A stretch of 9,373 nt of DNA from the NCBI GenBank assembly GCA_002315875.1, contig DCIL01000084.1:5496-14868 (forward strand), written 5' to 3'. The notes below the pieces were generated by a model. That model did no database searches and had not been told where the DNA came from. It saw nothing but the letters and a program-made list of their open reading frames with translations. The DNA comes from Verrucomicrobia bacterium UBA1727 (GTDB taxonomy: Bacteria > Verrucomicrobiota > Kiritimatiellia > RFP12 > UBA1067). The position numbers were made by a program, and so were the translations under genes. Each line of letters opens with the position of its first letter. Positions within the stretch are counted from its first letter, which is position 1. This document shows, one piece after another, positions 1 to 5,708 of the stretch.

Positions 1-361
1 TGACGACGACCATGTCGATCGGCAGCGCGCTCAAGCGCTTGAGATCATCCTGATGGGCATCGTTGTACTTCTCGGAAAGGAGTCCGAGATAGATCTTGAA
101 ATCAAGCGTCTTGACGAGTCCGCCCTGCATCTCGGGCTGGCCTGTATAATCGGAAACCGCCACCAGCGTATCGTTGGCCGCCTCGCCGAGGATTTCCTTC
201 ACCTTGACGTAGGTGCCGCCGGTCGAATAGATCTTCACGCCCGGGCACGCCTTGACGAGCGCGGGAACGAACGTCTCGAGCCCGGTCTTGTCGGATACGG
301 ACATCAGCACGTTCCGGACCTTGACGCGGTTGTCGATTTCAGTTACGATGTTAAGGGACAT
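1..361 (-). CDS. purH: PurH-type IMP cyclohydrolase (MGS-like domain), 5' part, cut by window edge
   Basis: The visible 120 residues match the N-terminal MGS-like domain of PurH, which closes the ring of FAICAR to give IMP, the last step of purine synthesis. Seen: SVSDKTG at residues 21-27, the phosphate-binding STGGT loop at 46-50, SDYTGQPEM at 70-78, GLVKTL at 81-86 and PIDMVVV at 114-120. K84 in VKTL corresponds to the catalytic lysine of the family. Odd: the usual KTLHPKIHGG reads KTLDFKIYLG here, so the HP step is replaced. The start ATG at 361 has a good AGGAG site 8 bp upstream, and the stop of ntpK lies 18 bp away, so the gene is co-transcribed with the V-ATPase genes. The 3' end lies beyond base 1, so I cannot tell whether the AICAR formyltransferase domain follows (full PurH is about 520 residues) or whether this is a stand-alone cyclohydrolase. 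The family call is firm; bifunctionality is open. Confidence 0.85.
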   Translation of the reverse strand, partial: MSLNIVTEIDNRVKVRNVLMSVSDKTGLETFVPALVKACPGVKIYSTGGTYVKVKEILGEAANDTLVAVSDYTGQPEMQGGLVKTLDFKIYLGLLSEKYNDAHQDDLKRLSALPIDMVVV

Positions 362-379
362 TTCAATTCTCCTCTCGCA

Positions 380-832
380 TCAGCCGATCTTGCCGATGGC
401 AATGAGCGTGAACACCATCGCGAAGATGGCGACCGTCTCGACGATGCCGAGCGCGGCGAGATAGTTGGTGAAGCCCTGTCCCGTCTCGGCCTGGCTGTCA
501 CAGGCGGACGCACCGGCGCGACCCTGGAAGAGTGCGGATGCACCGATGGCGAGTCCGGCGAAGATGCCGAGCACGAGGCACGGAAGTCCGGCGCCGGGAA
601 CCGCGGTCTTGCCGAACATCGTGAACATGAGAATCATTCCGTAAAGCGTCTGGGTGATCGGAGCGCCGACGAACGAGAGCAGCAGGAACGGAGCCGGCTT
701 ACCCGCGGCATAACACTTCTTCCACGCTCCGACCGCGGCATTGGCGGCGAAACCGGTGCCGAACGCCGAACCGGTGGCGGAAAGTCCGAGGCAGGCGATG
801 GCGCCCGCGACAATCATGGCTGCATCATTCAT
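380..832 (-). CDS. ntpK: V-type ATP synthase subunit K (membrane rotor ring proteolipid)
   Basis: This 150-residue, strongly hydrophobic protein forms the rotating c-ring of a V-type ATPase in the inner membrane. It has two helical hairpins (four membrane segments, about 5-30, 47-73, 84-108 and 122-147), the double-hairpin form found in Enterococcus hirae NtpK. One ion-binding carboxylate is seen, E132 in the IVETVAIF motif of helix 4; the matching place in helix 2 has PITQTLYG with T60 and Q61. Together with Q103 in LFQGR these correspond to T64, Q65, Q110 and E139 of E. hirae NtpK, the known Na+ ligands (comparison from memory). The gene follows ntpI directly: the ntpI stop codon is part of the Shine-Dalgarno sequence TAAGGAG at 844-850. 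A loop at about residues 108-120 with a cysteine is longer than in E. hirae. Family and start are secure. Confidence 0.93.
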   Translation of the reverse strand: MNDAAMIVAGAIACLGLSATGSAFGTGFAANAAVGAWKKCYAAGKPAPFLLLSFVGAPITQTLYGMILMFTMFGKTAVPGAGLPCLVLGIFAGLAIGASALFQGRAGASACDSQAETGQGFTNYLAALGIVETVAIFAMVFTLIAIGKIG

Positions 833-843
833 TTTCTGTTTAT

Positions 844-850
844 CTCCTTA
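844..850 (-). promoter_or_regulatory. Ribosome binding site of ntpK overlapping the ntpI stop codon
   Basis: The minus strand reads TAAGGAG, in which TAA (848-850) is the ntpI stop and AAGGAG is a strong Shine-Dalgarno sequence 11 bp before the ntpK ATG at 832. The overlap suggests that ribosomes ending ntpI load directly on ntpK. The rotor ring needs many K copies per complex, so a strong independent site is plausible. Confidence 0.7.
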
Positions 851-2503
851 CTGTTTGGTTGTTTTAGATTTACGAAACGGACTGAAAGCGTATCCCGACC
901 AGGTCACGCCCTTGTGATTCGAGAATTCGAGCGTGTTGAGTCGCACCGCATGCACGAGGATCGAAAGCCCCGCCATCATCAGGTTCAACACGTGACCGAA
1001 CACCAGAATCGCGATCATCGCCAGGCCCAAGAGGAGCTTCGCCCACCAGGCGTCTCCGGACTGGAACAGGTCGATCGCCATCTGATTGAAATTCTCCGCT
1101 ACCTTGACGGACGCAAGGCCGACCGCGAAAAGGCGCACGTACGAGATGATGTCACCGAGCGCACTCATGATGCTCAAGGGAAGCATTCCGAGTTCAGCAC
1201 CGCGCGTCTTGAGTTCGGACGGCTTGACCGAGAAGAGGAAGACCGCGGCAATCGAGGCTCCGCCCATCCAAAGTCCCCAAGTCGGGAACGTCGGGAAGAT
1301 GCCAACGATCGAATTTGTCACGAGATACATCATCAAAAGTACGCCCGCCCAGCCGAACTCCGCAATCGCCGTCGAATCCGGCAGGCGACAGAGTCCGTTC
1401 CACACACGCGCGAGCATCAAGTGACTCACACCGATCGTGAAACACAGAAGCATCATGTGGTTGTAGCTCGGATCCGCCAGCCACTCGACCGTCGGCCAGG
1501 ACTTCGCAAACGGCAACGCCGCACCGAACCAGGTATTGGAAAGAAAGCCCCAGACGATGGTTGCGGACGAAAATACGGTCAGAAGCAACAGCCACGCCTT
1601 AGGCAGCTTCTTGCGCATCAAAAGCGTAGCGGCGAGGAAGATCGAACCGTAGGCGCCGTCCCCTACCAGCATTGCGAAGAAGAGCGAGAAGTAGCACATG
1701 AACGGCACCGAGACGTCGCCTTCGGTATAGCCGGGCGCGATGCCGAGTCCCTTAAAAAGATCGTTCACCGCCTTGAAGCCACGCGGCGGCTCCATCAGCG
1801 TCGGCGGAACCTCTCCGTCCGCCGGATCCCTGAGGAGAATGCCCCAACCCTGCTCGCGGGTCTTCGTCTTGAGCGCCTCGACCGCAGTGAACGGAACCCA
1901 TCCAGAAAGCACCGCGATCTCGCCCTCAGCATTCAGCAGTTCCTTCGCCTGCTCGAACGCCAGCTTGTCCGCCAGCGTCGGATTGTCCTTCAGAATCAGC
2001 GTCTCGTCCGCCGAAGCGATCTTCGCCTCATCGATGCCGATGCGGTTGACGACACGATAATGCTTCTCCTGCATCTTCGAAAGCCGCATCTCGGGAAGCT
2101 TCTCAGGCAACCCGACGATCGAGCGCACGTTCTCGTCCACCGCCATCATGCGCTCGGCGAGTTTCGGATCAAAATCACCATACGACTCGTAGGTCTTGAT
2201 GAGCCGCTCGAGACGATCACGCTCAACGATCAGCGTCGAGCGATCTTCATCAAGCGCGAGCACCTCGCCGACGGAGCGGGGACGAATCTCAAACTCTTCG
2301 CGCGAGGTCTTGCCACGCGAGCGAAGGATGAGACGCACCGCCTTCTCGGCCTTCTCGATGTCTTCACCGGCCTTGACCACCGCCGCACCACGTGAAGCGG
2401 ACAGATCGAGATGCACCGCCCCGAGCTCGCGAAGCGCATCAATCGTACGCTCGCGATCCGCCGCGGTGGCCACGAGATCGAGATGCATCATCTTTACGAT
2501 CAT
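848..2503 (-). CDS. ntpI: V-type ATP synthase subunit I (membrane stator, a-subunit homologue)
   Basis: Subunit I anchors the stator in the membrane and provides the half-channels that bring ions to and from the K ring. The protein has 551 residues. A cytoplasmic, partly coiled-coil arm spans about 1-260, starting with the typical MIVKMMHLDLVA strand and containing SGWVPF at 200-205. The membrane domain spans about 265-525 with roughly seven or eight helices. The diagnostic motif GDIISYVRLFAVGLA (450-464) carries the essential arginine (R457). The last helix has H504, N507, H518 and R521, and E526 follows in LEF, as in the V-ATPase a/I family. It is short for the family (commonly about 600-650 residues), mainly in the arm. 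Its ATG overlaps the ntpD stop in ATGA and is preceded by GAGGAGGT, so translation is coupled to ntpD. Confident in family and ends. Confidence 0.95.
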   Translation of the reverse strand: MIVKMMHLDLVATAADRERTIDALRELGAVHLDLSASRGAAVVKAGEDIEKAEKAVRLILRSRGKTSREEFEIRPRSVGEVLALDEDRSTLIVERDRLERLIKTYESYGDFDPKLAERMMAVDENVRSIVGLPEKLPEMRLSKMQEKHYRVVNRIGIDEAKIASADETLILKDNPTLADKLAFEQAKELLNAEGEIAVLSGWVPFTAVEALKTKTREQGWGILLRDPADGEVPPTLMEPPRGFKAVNDLFKGLGIAPGYTEGDVSVPFMCYFSLFFAMLVGDGAYGSIFLAATLLMRKKLPKAWLLLLTVFSSATIVWGFLSNTWFGAALPFAKSWPTVEWLADPSYNHMMLLCFTIGVSHLMLARVWNGLCRLPDSTAIAEFGWAGVLLMMYLVTNSIVGIFPTFPTWGLWMGGASIAAVFLFSVKPSELKTRGAELGMLPLSIMSALGDIISYVRLFAVGLASVKVAENFNQMAIDLFQSGDAWWAKLLLGLAMIAILVFGHVLNLMMAGLSILVHAVRLNTLEFSNHKGVTWSGYAFSPFRKSKTTKQ

Positions 2504-3108
2504 GCCGCCACCTCCTCACCGGTGCCGCGACTCTTGGCAATCTTACCGCGCGTGACGGACGCCGTCTGCTCGTCGCTGATCGCGATCTTTATGCGACGGA
2601 TGGCCTCCTTGCATTCGGGAATCTTCACCTTCTCGAAGAGATTGACGCGCTGACTTGTAAGCTGAAGCTCGATGGAGACGAGACGACGCTGTTCCTCGAA
2701 GACCGCGCGCTCGCACTGGAGCGAAAGAATCGAGGTCGTGACCGCGACCGCATCGTCCACCCACGCTGGCGTGAGAAACGGATCAATCGGACGCACCTCG
2801 GTATCAATGGACTCGAAAACCGGAATCTTAACGCCAGCAATGTTTGCATTGCCCGTATGAACGCCCTTGACGCTCACCAATCCTTCAAGCAAACTCTCGT
2901 CGGTCGCGAAAAGCCCGACCCACCGCGAAAGCGCCGCTCGCACTTCACGCTCCTTAGCCGAAACCGCGTCCGCCTTGGCACTGATACCGGCGATTTCCGA
3001 CTGAAGCTGCTGCTTTTTCAGCTGCAACATCGGCAAAAAGCGCTGATATCTTTTCAGCGCATCCTGCTGGGCCTTCAGCTCCGTTTTCGTAAGTTTGATC
3101 TTAGCCAA
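2500..3108 (-). CDS. ntpD: V-type ATP synthase subunit D (central rotor shaft), TTG start
   Basis: Subunit D is the coiled-coil shaft that turns inside the A3B3 head and couples it to the membrane ring. The 202-residue protein has the usual family length. The N-terminal helix has IKLTKTEL (4-11) and LPMLQLKKQQLQ (25-36). The C-terminal helix has RVNLFEKVKIPECKEAIRRI (154-173) and ends with a lysine-rich K-IAK-R tract. The start is TTG at 3108: the family sequence begins exactly here (usual form MAxIKLTK), a GAGG site lies 8 bp upstream, and a perfect TATAAT box lies about 38 bp upstream. No ATG or GTG in this frame lies between the promoter and the TTG. A longer frame to ATG 3327 runs through the promoter and into the preceding gene and is not the real start. 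First gene of the D-I-K group; A, B and the other subunits are not in the window. Confidence 0.93.
   Translation of the reverse strand: MAKIKLTKTELKAQQDALKRYQRFLPMLQLKKQQLQSEIAGISAKADAVSAKEREVRAALSRWVGLFATDESLLEGLVSVKGVHTGNANIAGVKIPVFESIDTEVRPIDPFLTPAWVDDAVAVTTSILSLQCERAVFEEQRRLVSIELQLTSQRVNLFEKVKIPECKEAIRRIKIAISDEQTASVTRGKIAKSRGTGEEVAA
2510..2517 (-). promoter_or_regulatory. Ribosome binding site of ntpI inside the end of ntpD
   Basis: The minus strand reads GAGGAGGT, close to the perfect anti-Shine-Dalgarno complement, 6 bp before the ntpI ATG at 2503 and wholly within the last codons of ntpD. With the ATGA stop/start overlap it fixes the ntpI start. Confidence 0.75.
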
Positions 3109-3116
3109 CTCGAAAT

Positions 3117-3122
3117 CCTCTT
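3117..3122 (-). promoter_or_regulatory. Ribosome binding site that decides the TTG start of ntpD
   Basis: The minus strand reads AAGAGG, with 8 bp between its last G and the TTG at 3108. It lies in the short leader downstream of the predicted transcription start, so the TTG is the only start that fits both promoter and ribosome site. Confidence 0.65.
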
Positions 3123-3145
3123 TTCCCTTGCGGAAATTGGCGGAT

Positions 3146-3175
3146 ATTATACCATACTCTACCGCCCCCGAACAA
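3146..3175 (-). promoter_or_regulatory. Sigma70-type promoter with extended -10, driving ntpD-ntpI-ntpK-purH
   Basis: On the minus strand a perfect TATAAT lies at 3151-3146, preceded by TGG at 3154-3152, which makes an extended -10 (TGnTATAAT). A weak -35 candidate, TTGTTC, lies at 3175-3170 with an 18-bp spacer; it matches TTGACA in only its first three bases, and the extended -10 can compensate for that. Transcription would start near 3139, leaving a leader of about 30 bases before the TTG of ntpD. This falls in the only sizeable gap of the window (3109-3205), which supports a second transcription unit. No operator or riboswitch is visible in the short leader. Confidence 0.7.
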
Positions 3176-3205
3176 TGAGAACTATCGCAAGCGTGAGTAG
3201 TCGGT

Positions 3206-3964
3206 TCATGGTGTTTTATCTGAGCCTTGGATGACAGTGCGGAGACCGTAGGCACGCAGCGTTTCGTTGGCCTTGCGAACGGCCTGTGACGAGGAATCCG
3301 ATTCAAGTTCGGTGAGGACGCGCTCACGGATCTGCCGCTCTTCGACGAGTCGCTCGTTCAATCGGCGGACGTAACTTTCGACACTGCCGACACCGTCCGC
3401 GAGATACTCCTTCAATTCCACCTTCATGCCGCGCACGATCGCCTTCAGCTCGGCAATTTCGCGAGCTTCTCCGTCCACCGGAAGAATCGGCTCGTCCAGC
3501 GAACGCCGAAGATCGGAAAGCGTCCCCCCGTCAACCTTGACGTTCACGATCCCGTCGGCGGAACGATAGGCCCCCGGCTGCGCGAAGCGCGCGAGGAAGC
3601 GCTCGCCGGGACGACTGAAGACCTTCGCGAAGTCGGTACGGACGATTTCTTCGATCAGCGCAGGATCGCCATAGATCTGATGGCGCGGACTTTCCATCGC
3701 GACTGTCGCCGCGGTTGGCTTGCGAACGCTGACAATCACCAGCGCTGCGGTAACCGCGGCAAAAAGAACGCCGAGCGCGGCAAGCACCCAGCCGCGGCGA
3801 ACGAACGCCTTCACCCGATTGATCGCATCCGGCGCCTCGACAAGTCCGAACGGCTTGACGCCGCGACTCTTGAGAAGCGAAAACGCCGCTTCTCTCGAAT
3901 CGGCGTCGATGACGTCCTGATGACGGACGTTATCCTGGGTGCGATATTCGTAATTGAAGCGCAT
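3206..3964 (-). CDS. Unrecognised one-helix membrane protein with GspF/PilC-N-like domain (paralogue of the gene at 4719-5696)
   Basis: 252 residues. Residues 1-45 (MRFNYEYR ... SRGVKPFGLVEA) follow the pattern of the small N-terminal domain found ahead of type II secretion F / PilC repeats: F-x-Y start, an A/E-rich helix, then L-x-x-RG. A single membrane helix at about 58-80 (after positively charged VRR) puts the rest outside the cytoplasm. Residues 99-250 are helical and charged, with RPGERFLARFAQPG at 118-131 and a probable coiled coil at 165-225. It shares domain order and a weakly similar C-terminal region with the 325-residue protein two genes upstream, so the pair probably arose by duplication. 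Start: ATG at 3964 fits the paralogue's N-terminus; AAAAAGG abuts it with almost no spacing, so initiation probably depends on coupling to the preceding gene, which ends 10 bp upstream. No secretion F catalytic or membrane core is present. Function unknown. Confidence 0.75.
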   Translation of the reverse strand: MRFNYEYRTQDNVRHQDVIDADSREAAFSLLKSRGVKPFGLVEAPDAINRVKAFVRRGWVLAALGVLFAAVTAALVIVSVRKPTAATVAMESPRHQIYGDPALIEEIVRTDFAKVFSRPGERFLARFAQPGAYRSADGIVNVKVDGGTLSDLRRSLDEPILPVDGEAREIAELKAIVRGMKVELKEYLADGVGSVESYVRRLNERLVEERQIRERVLTELESDSSSQAVRKANETLRAYGLRTVIQGSDKTP

Positions 3965-3974
3965 CCTTTTTCGG

Positions 3975-4715
3975 TCAGCGCTTCGACTCCGGCTTGATGG
4001 CGAGCGGCTTCGAGGGCAACGCGTGAACGTCGTCCCAAATCGCCTTCTGCACCGCATTGGTCGGTTGATGCGCCCACCCTTCCATGCACGCCTGCTCGTA
4101 GGTGGAAACGGAATACGGCACGACTCCGCGATGCTTGAGCGCCTTGTCCATGCGGCGCATCACATCGACCGCGAGCCGATAGTCCTCCATCTTGTCGAGA
4201 TCGCCGACCTTGGCGATGGGACCGACAGGATTGTGCGGATACGCGGAATCGATGCCGCCAATCGCCGAAGCGAGCGCGCGCGTAAGTTCCTTCTTCACAC
4301 GTGCGTTGAAGAAGGCGGGCTTCTTTCCAAGTCCTTCAGCAAGCTTGGCGACGTTGACCGCGGCCCAGGCATTGTCCGGAGCTGCGAGAACGGACGGGAA
4401 ATCAGGTCGATCGATTACGAAGACCGTCGCCTCGCCAACCGGCTTGACGTTCGGAAAATCAAAAGTGCCCTCGATGACATCGACCTTGACGCGGAGATTG
4501 GTGTAGAAATAATCGGCGGACTCCCTGAGAATCGCTGCGTCCGCCTTCTTCTGGGCATTCACGTAGACGATGCGTCCCTTCATCTTGCGAGTATCGAGAA
4601 GCCGTCCGCCGGTCTGGCGATACGCTTCCTCCTCGCGGGAGAGCTTCTTCTGATCCGCGGCGAAAAGCGCGGCGGCGGAAGTGACGATGAGCGTCAGGAC
4701 GATGATTCTTTTCAT
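3975..4715 (-). CDS. Unrecognised exported protein with signal peptide, between two paralogous membrane genes
   Basis: 246 residues. The N-terminus MKRIIVLTLIVTSAAALFAA is a classic Sec signal peptide (lysine/arginine start, hydrophobic core 4-17, small residues before D21), so the mature protein is periplasmic or outside the cell; there is no lipobox cysteine. The mature part is mixed alpha/beta: a strand-like GRIVYVNAQ at 47-55, a middle part with GEATVFVIDRPDF (94-106), and a C-terminal part with the aromatic/cysteine-containing stretch TYEQACMEGWAHQPTN near 205-220. I do not recognise the family and see no metal-binding HExxH or serine hydrolase motif. ATG at 4715 has AGGAG 9 bp upstream, and the preceding gene ends only 3 bp away, so these genes are co-expressed. 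The flanking paralogues have large parts on the same side of the membrane, so a physical partnership is plausible but only inferred. Confidence 0.75.
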   Translation of the reverse strand: MKRIIVLTLIVTSAAALFAADQKKLSREEEAYRQTGGRLLDTRKMKGRIVYVNAQKKADAAILRESADYFYTNLRVKVDVIEGTFDFPNVKPVGEATVFVIDRPDFPSVLAAPDNAWAAVNVAKLAEGLGKKPAFFNARVKKELTRALASAIGGIDSAYPHNPVGPIAKVGDLDKMEDYRLAVDVMRRMDKALKHRGVVPYSVSTYEQACMEGWAHQPTNAVQKAIWDDVHALPSKPLAIKPESKR

Positions 4716-4718
4716 GTT

Positions 4719-5696
4719 TTACTGCTCCTGTTCGTTTGAAGATTCGATATCGTGTCCGTGACGGAGGACCTCGCGGGTGATCTTGTTAAATTGCAGCGGC
4801 GCGATGCCCTTGTCCTCCAGCATCTTGTTGACCGACTTGAGCGCGATATCGACGTCGTCATCGGTCATCTCGGCATCGCTGTAGATCTTGCGGAACTCCT
4901 GCTCGAGCGTCTGCTTGTAGACGCCGAGATCCTGCAGTTCCTTGCGCGTCTCCTTGAAAAGCTCCGCCACATCGTTGCCGGCATCGACCTCGCTCTTGAG
5001 CTTCTGCATCACCGCCCGCATATCCTCACGCAACGCACGCTGCTCGGGCGTATCCTTCTCGCCGTCCTCGATCGGCAACGACATCGTCTCGACCACTTCC
5101 TTGATGAAGCTGTCGGAATACGTACGCTCGCCCACGAATTGCGAACCGGGCGGCGCGGTCAGGTACGCGGCAAGCTCGTTCTGATAGTGGTACTTGAAGA
5201 TCTCGTACTTCGCCTTGGCGCGGTGAAGTCCGTTCGTGACGAGCTTGTGTCCGGGACGCGGCACGAAGTAGATGCGCCCCTCGTCATCGATCGCGGCATT
5301 CTTGAATCCCTTGGCCCAGCGGATCGGCTTCGGTCCTTCCGGCTTCTTCTCGACCTTATTCGTCTCCACGGGCTCGGGGACGGACTTCACCGCCTTGTCG
5401 CCATTATCGGCAATCGTACCTGCGTGATGCTGCTTCTCGACCCGAGGCGCTTCCGCCTCACTACCCCTGAACATGAACCACATCGCCGCGGCGGTTCCGA
5501 CCACGACCACGAGTCCTGCGACAACGCCACGGAGTCCACCGGGACTCCTCCTCACCGGTGCCGCGCCTTCGCTGATGGAGATCGCGGAGATGCCGCGCTC
5601 GCTAAGCTGCTTGAAAAGCGCGGACTTGTCAGCGGCCTCGAACGTTTCGCTGACGCGCTCGCCCTTAGCATTCCTGTATGTTACTGCAAAAGCCAT
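4719..5696 (-). CDS. Unrecognised one-helix membrane protein with GspF/PilC-N-like domain (larger paralogue)
   Basis: 325 residues. Residues 1-45 (MAFAVTYRNAKGERV ... SERGISAISISEGA) resemble the N-terminal domain of GspF/PilC proteins and align with the start of the 252-residue protein encoded at 3206-3964. A single membrane helix lies at 57-76. A low-complexity linker (about 80-125, rich in E, K, P, V) leads to an extracytoplasmic region of about 200 residues. In it, LPIEDGEKDTPEQRALREDM (207-226) and the following long charged helix (to about 270) match the paralogue in register. The end LEDKGIAPLQF (293-303) parallels LRAYGLRTVIQ in the partner. ATG at 5696 has AGAGG upstream, and the larA stop lies 12 bp before it. 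There is no F-protein membrane core, so this is not a secretion F subunit itself. Possible roles are a scaffold or anchor for the adjacent exported protein. Function unknown. Confidence 0.75.
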   Translation of the reverse strand: MAFAVTYRNAKGERVSETFEAADKSALFKQLSERGISAISISEGAAPVRRSPGGLRGVVAGLVVVVGTAAAMWFMFRGSEAEAPRVEKQHHAGTIADNGDKAVKSVPEPVETNKVEKKPEGPKPIRWAKGFKNAAIDDEGRIYFVPRPGHKLVTNGLHRAKAKYEIFKYHYQNELAAYLTAPPGSQFVGERTYSDSFIKEVVETMSLPIEDGEKDTPEQRALREDMRAVMQKLKSEVDAGNDVAELFKETRKELQDLGVYKQTLEQEFRKIYSDAEMTDDDVDIALKSVNKMLEDKGIAPLQFNKITREVLRHGHDIESSNEQEQ

Positions 5697-5708
5697 TTAC
5701 CTATCCTC

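Noticed and set aside
53..2395. A 780-codon open frame on the plus strand opposite ntpK and ntpI
   Set aside because: It lies antisense to genes with clear family motifs, has very high arginine/histidine/glutamate content, no recognisable domain, and no ribosome site that decides a start. It follows from GC-rich codon use of the minus-strand genes.
3109..3205. A rho-independent terminator for the upstream operon in the gap
   Set aside because: Only short imperfect complementarity (CTACTC with GAGTA) is found and no T-run follows, so no intrinsic terminator can be supported.
3109..3327. N-terminal extension of ntpD to ATG 3327
   Set aside because: It would run through the promoter and into the end of the preceding gene, and the added 73 residues have no counterpart in the V-ATPase D family.
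3965..4057. Extension of the 252-residue membrane protein to an upstream start at 4057
   Set aside because: The added residues are arginine/serine-rich, overlap the preceding gene, and are absent from the paralogue, whose N-terminus aligns with ATG 3964.
3975..4715. Exported protein considered as a metzincin-type metalloprotease
   Set aside because: The general layout is reminiscent, but no HExxHxxGxxH/C zinc motif is present, so no protease call is justified.
3206..5696. The two paralogous membrane proteins considered as type II secretion or type IV pilus F/PilC subunits
   Set aside because: Only the small N-terminal domain is similar; the multi-helix membrane core repeats of the GspF/PilC family are missing, and no secretion ATPase or pilin gene is nearby.
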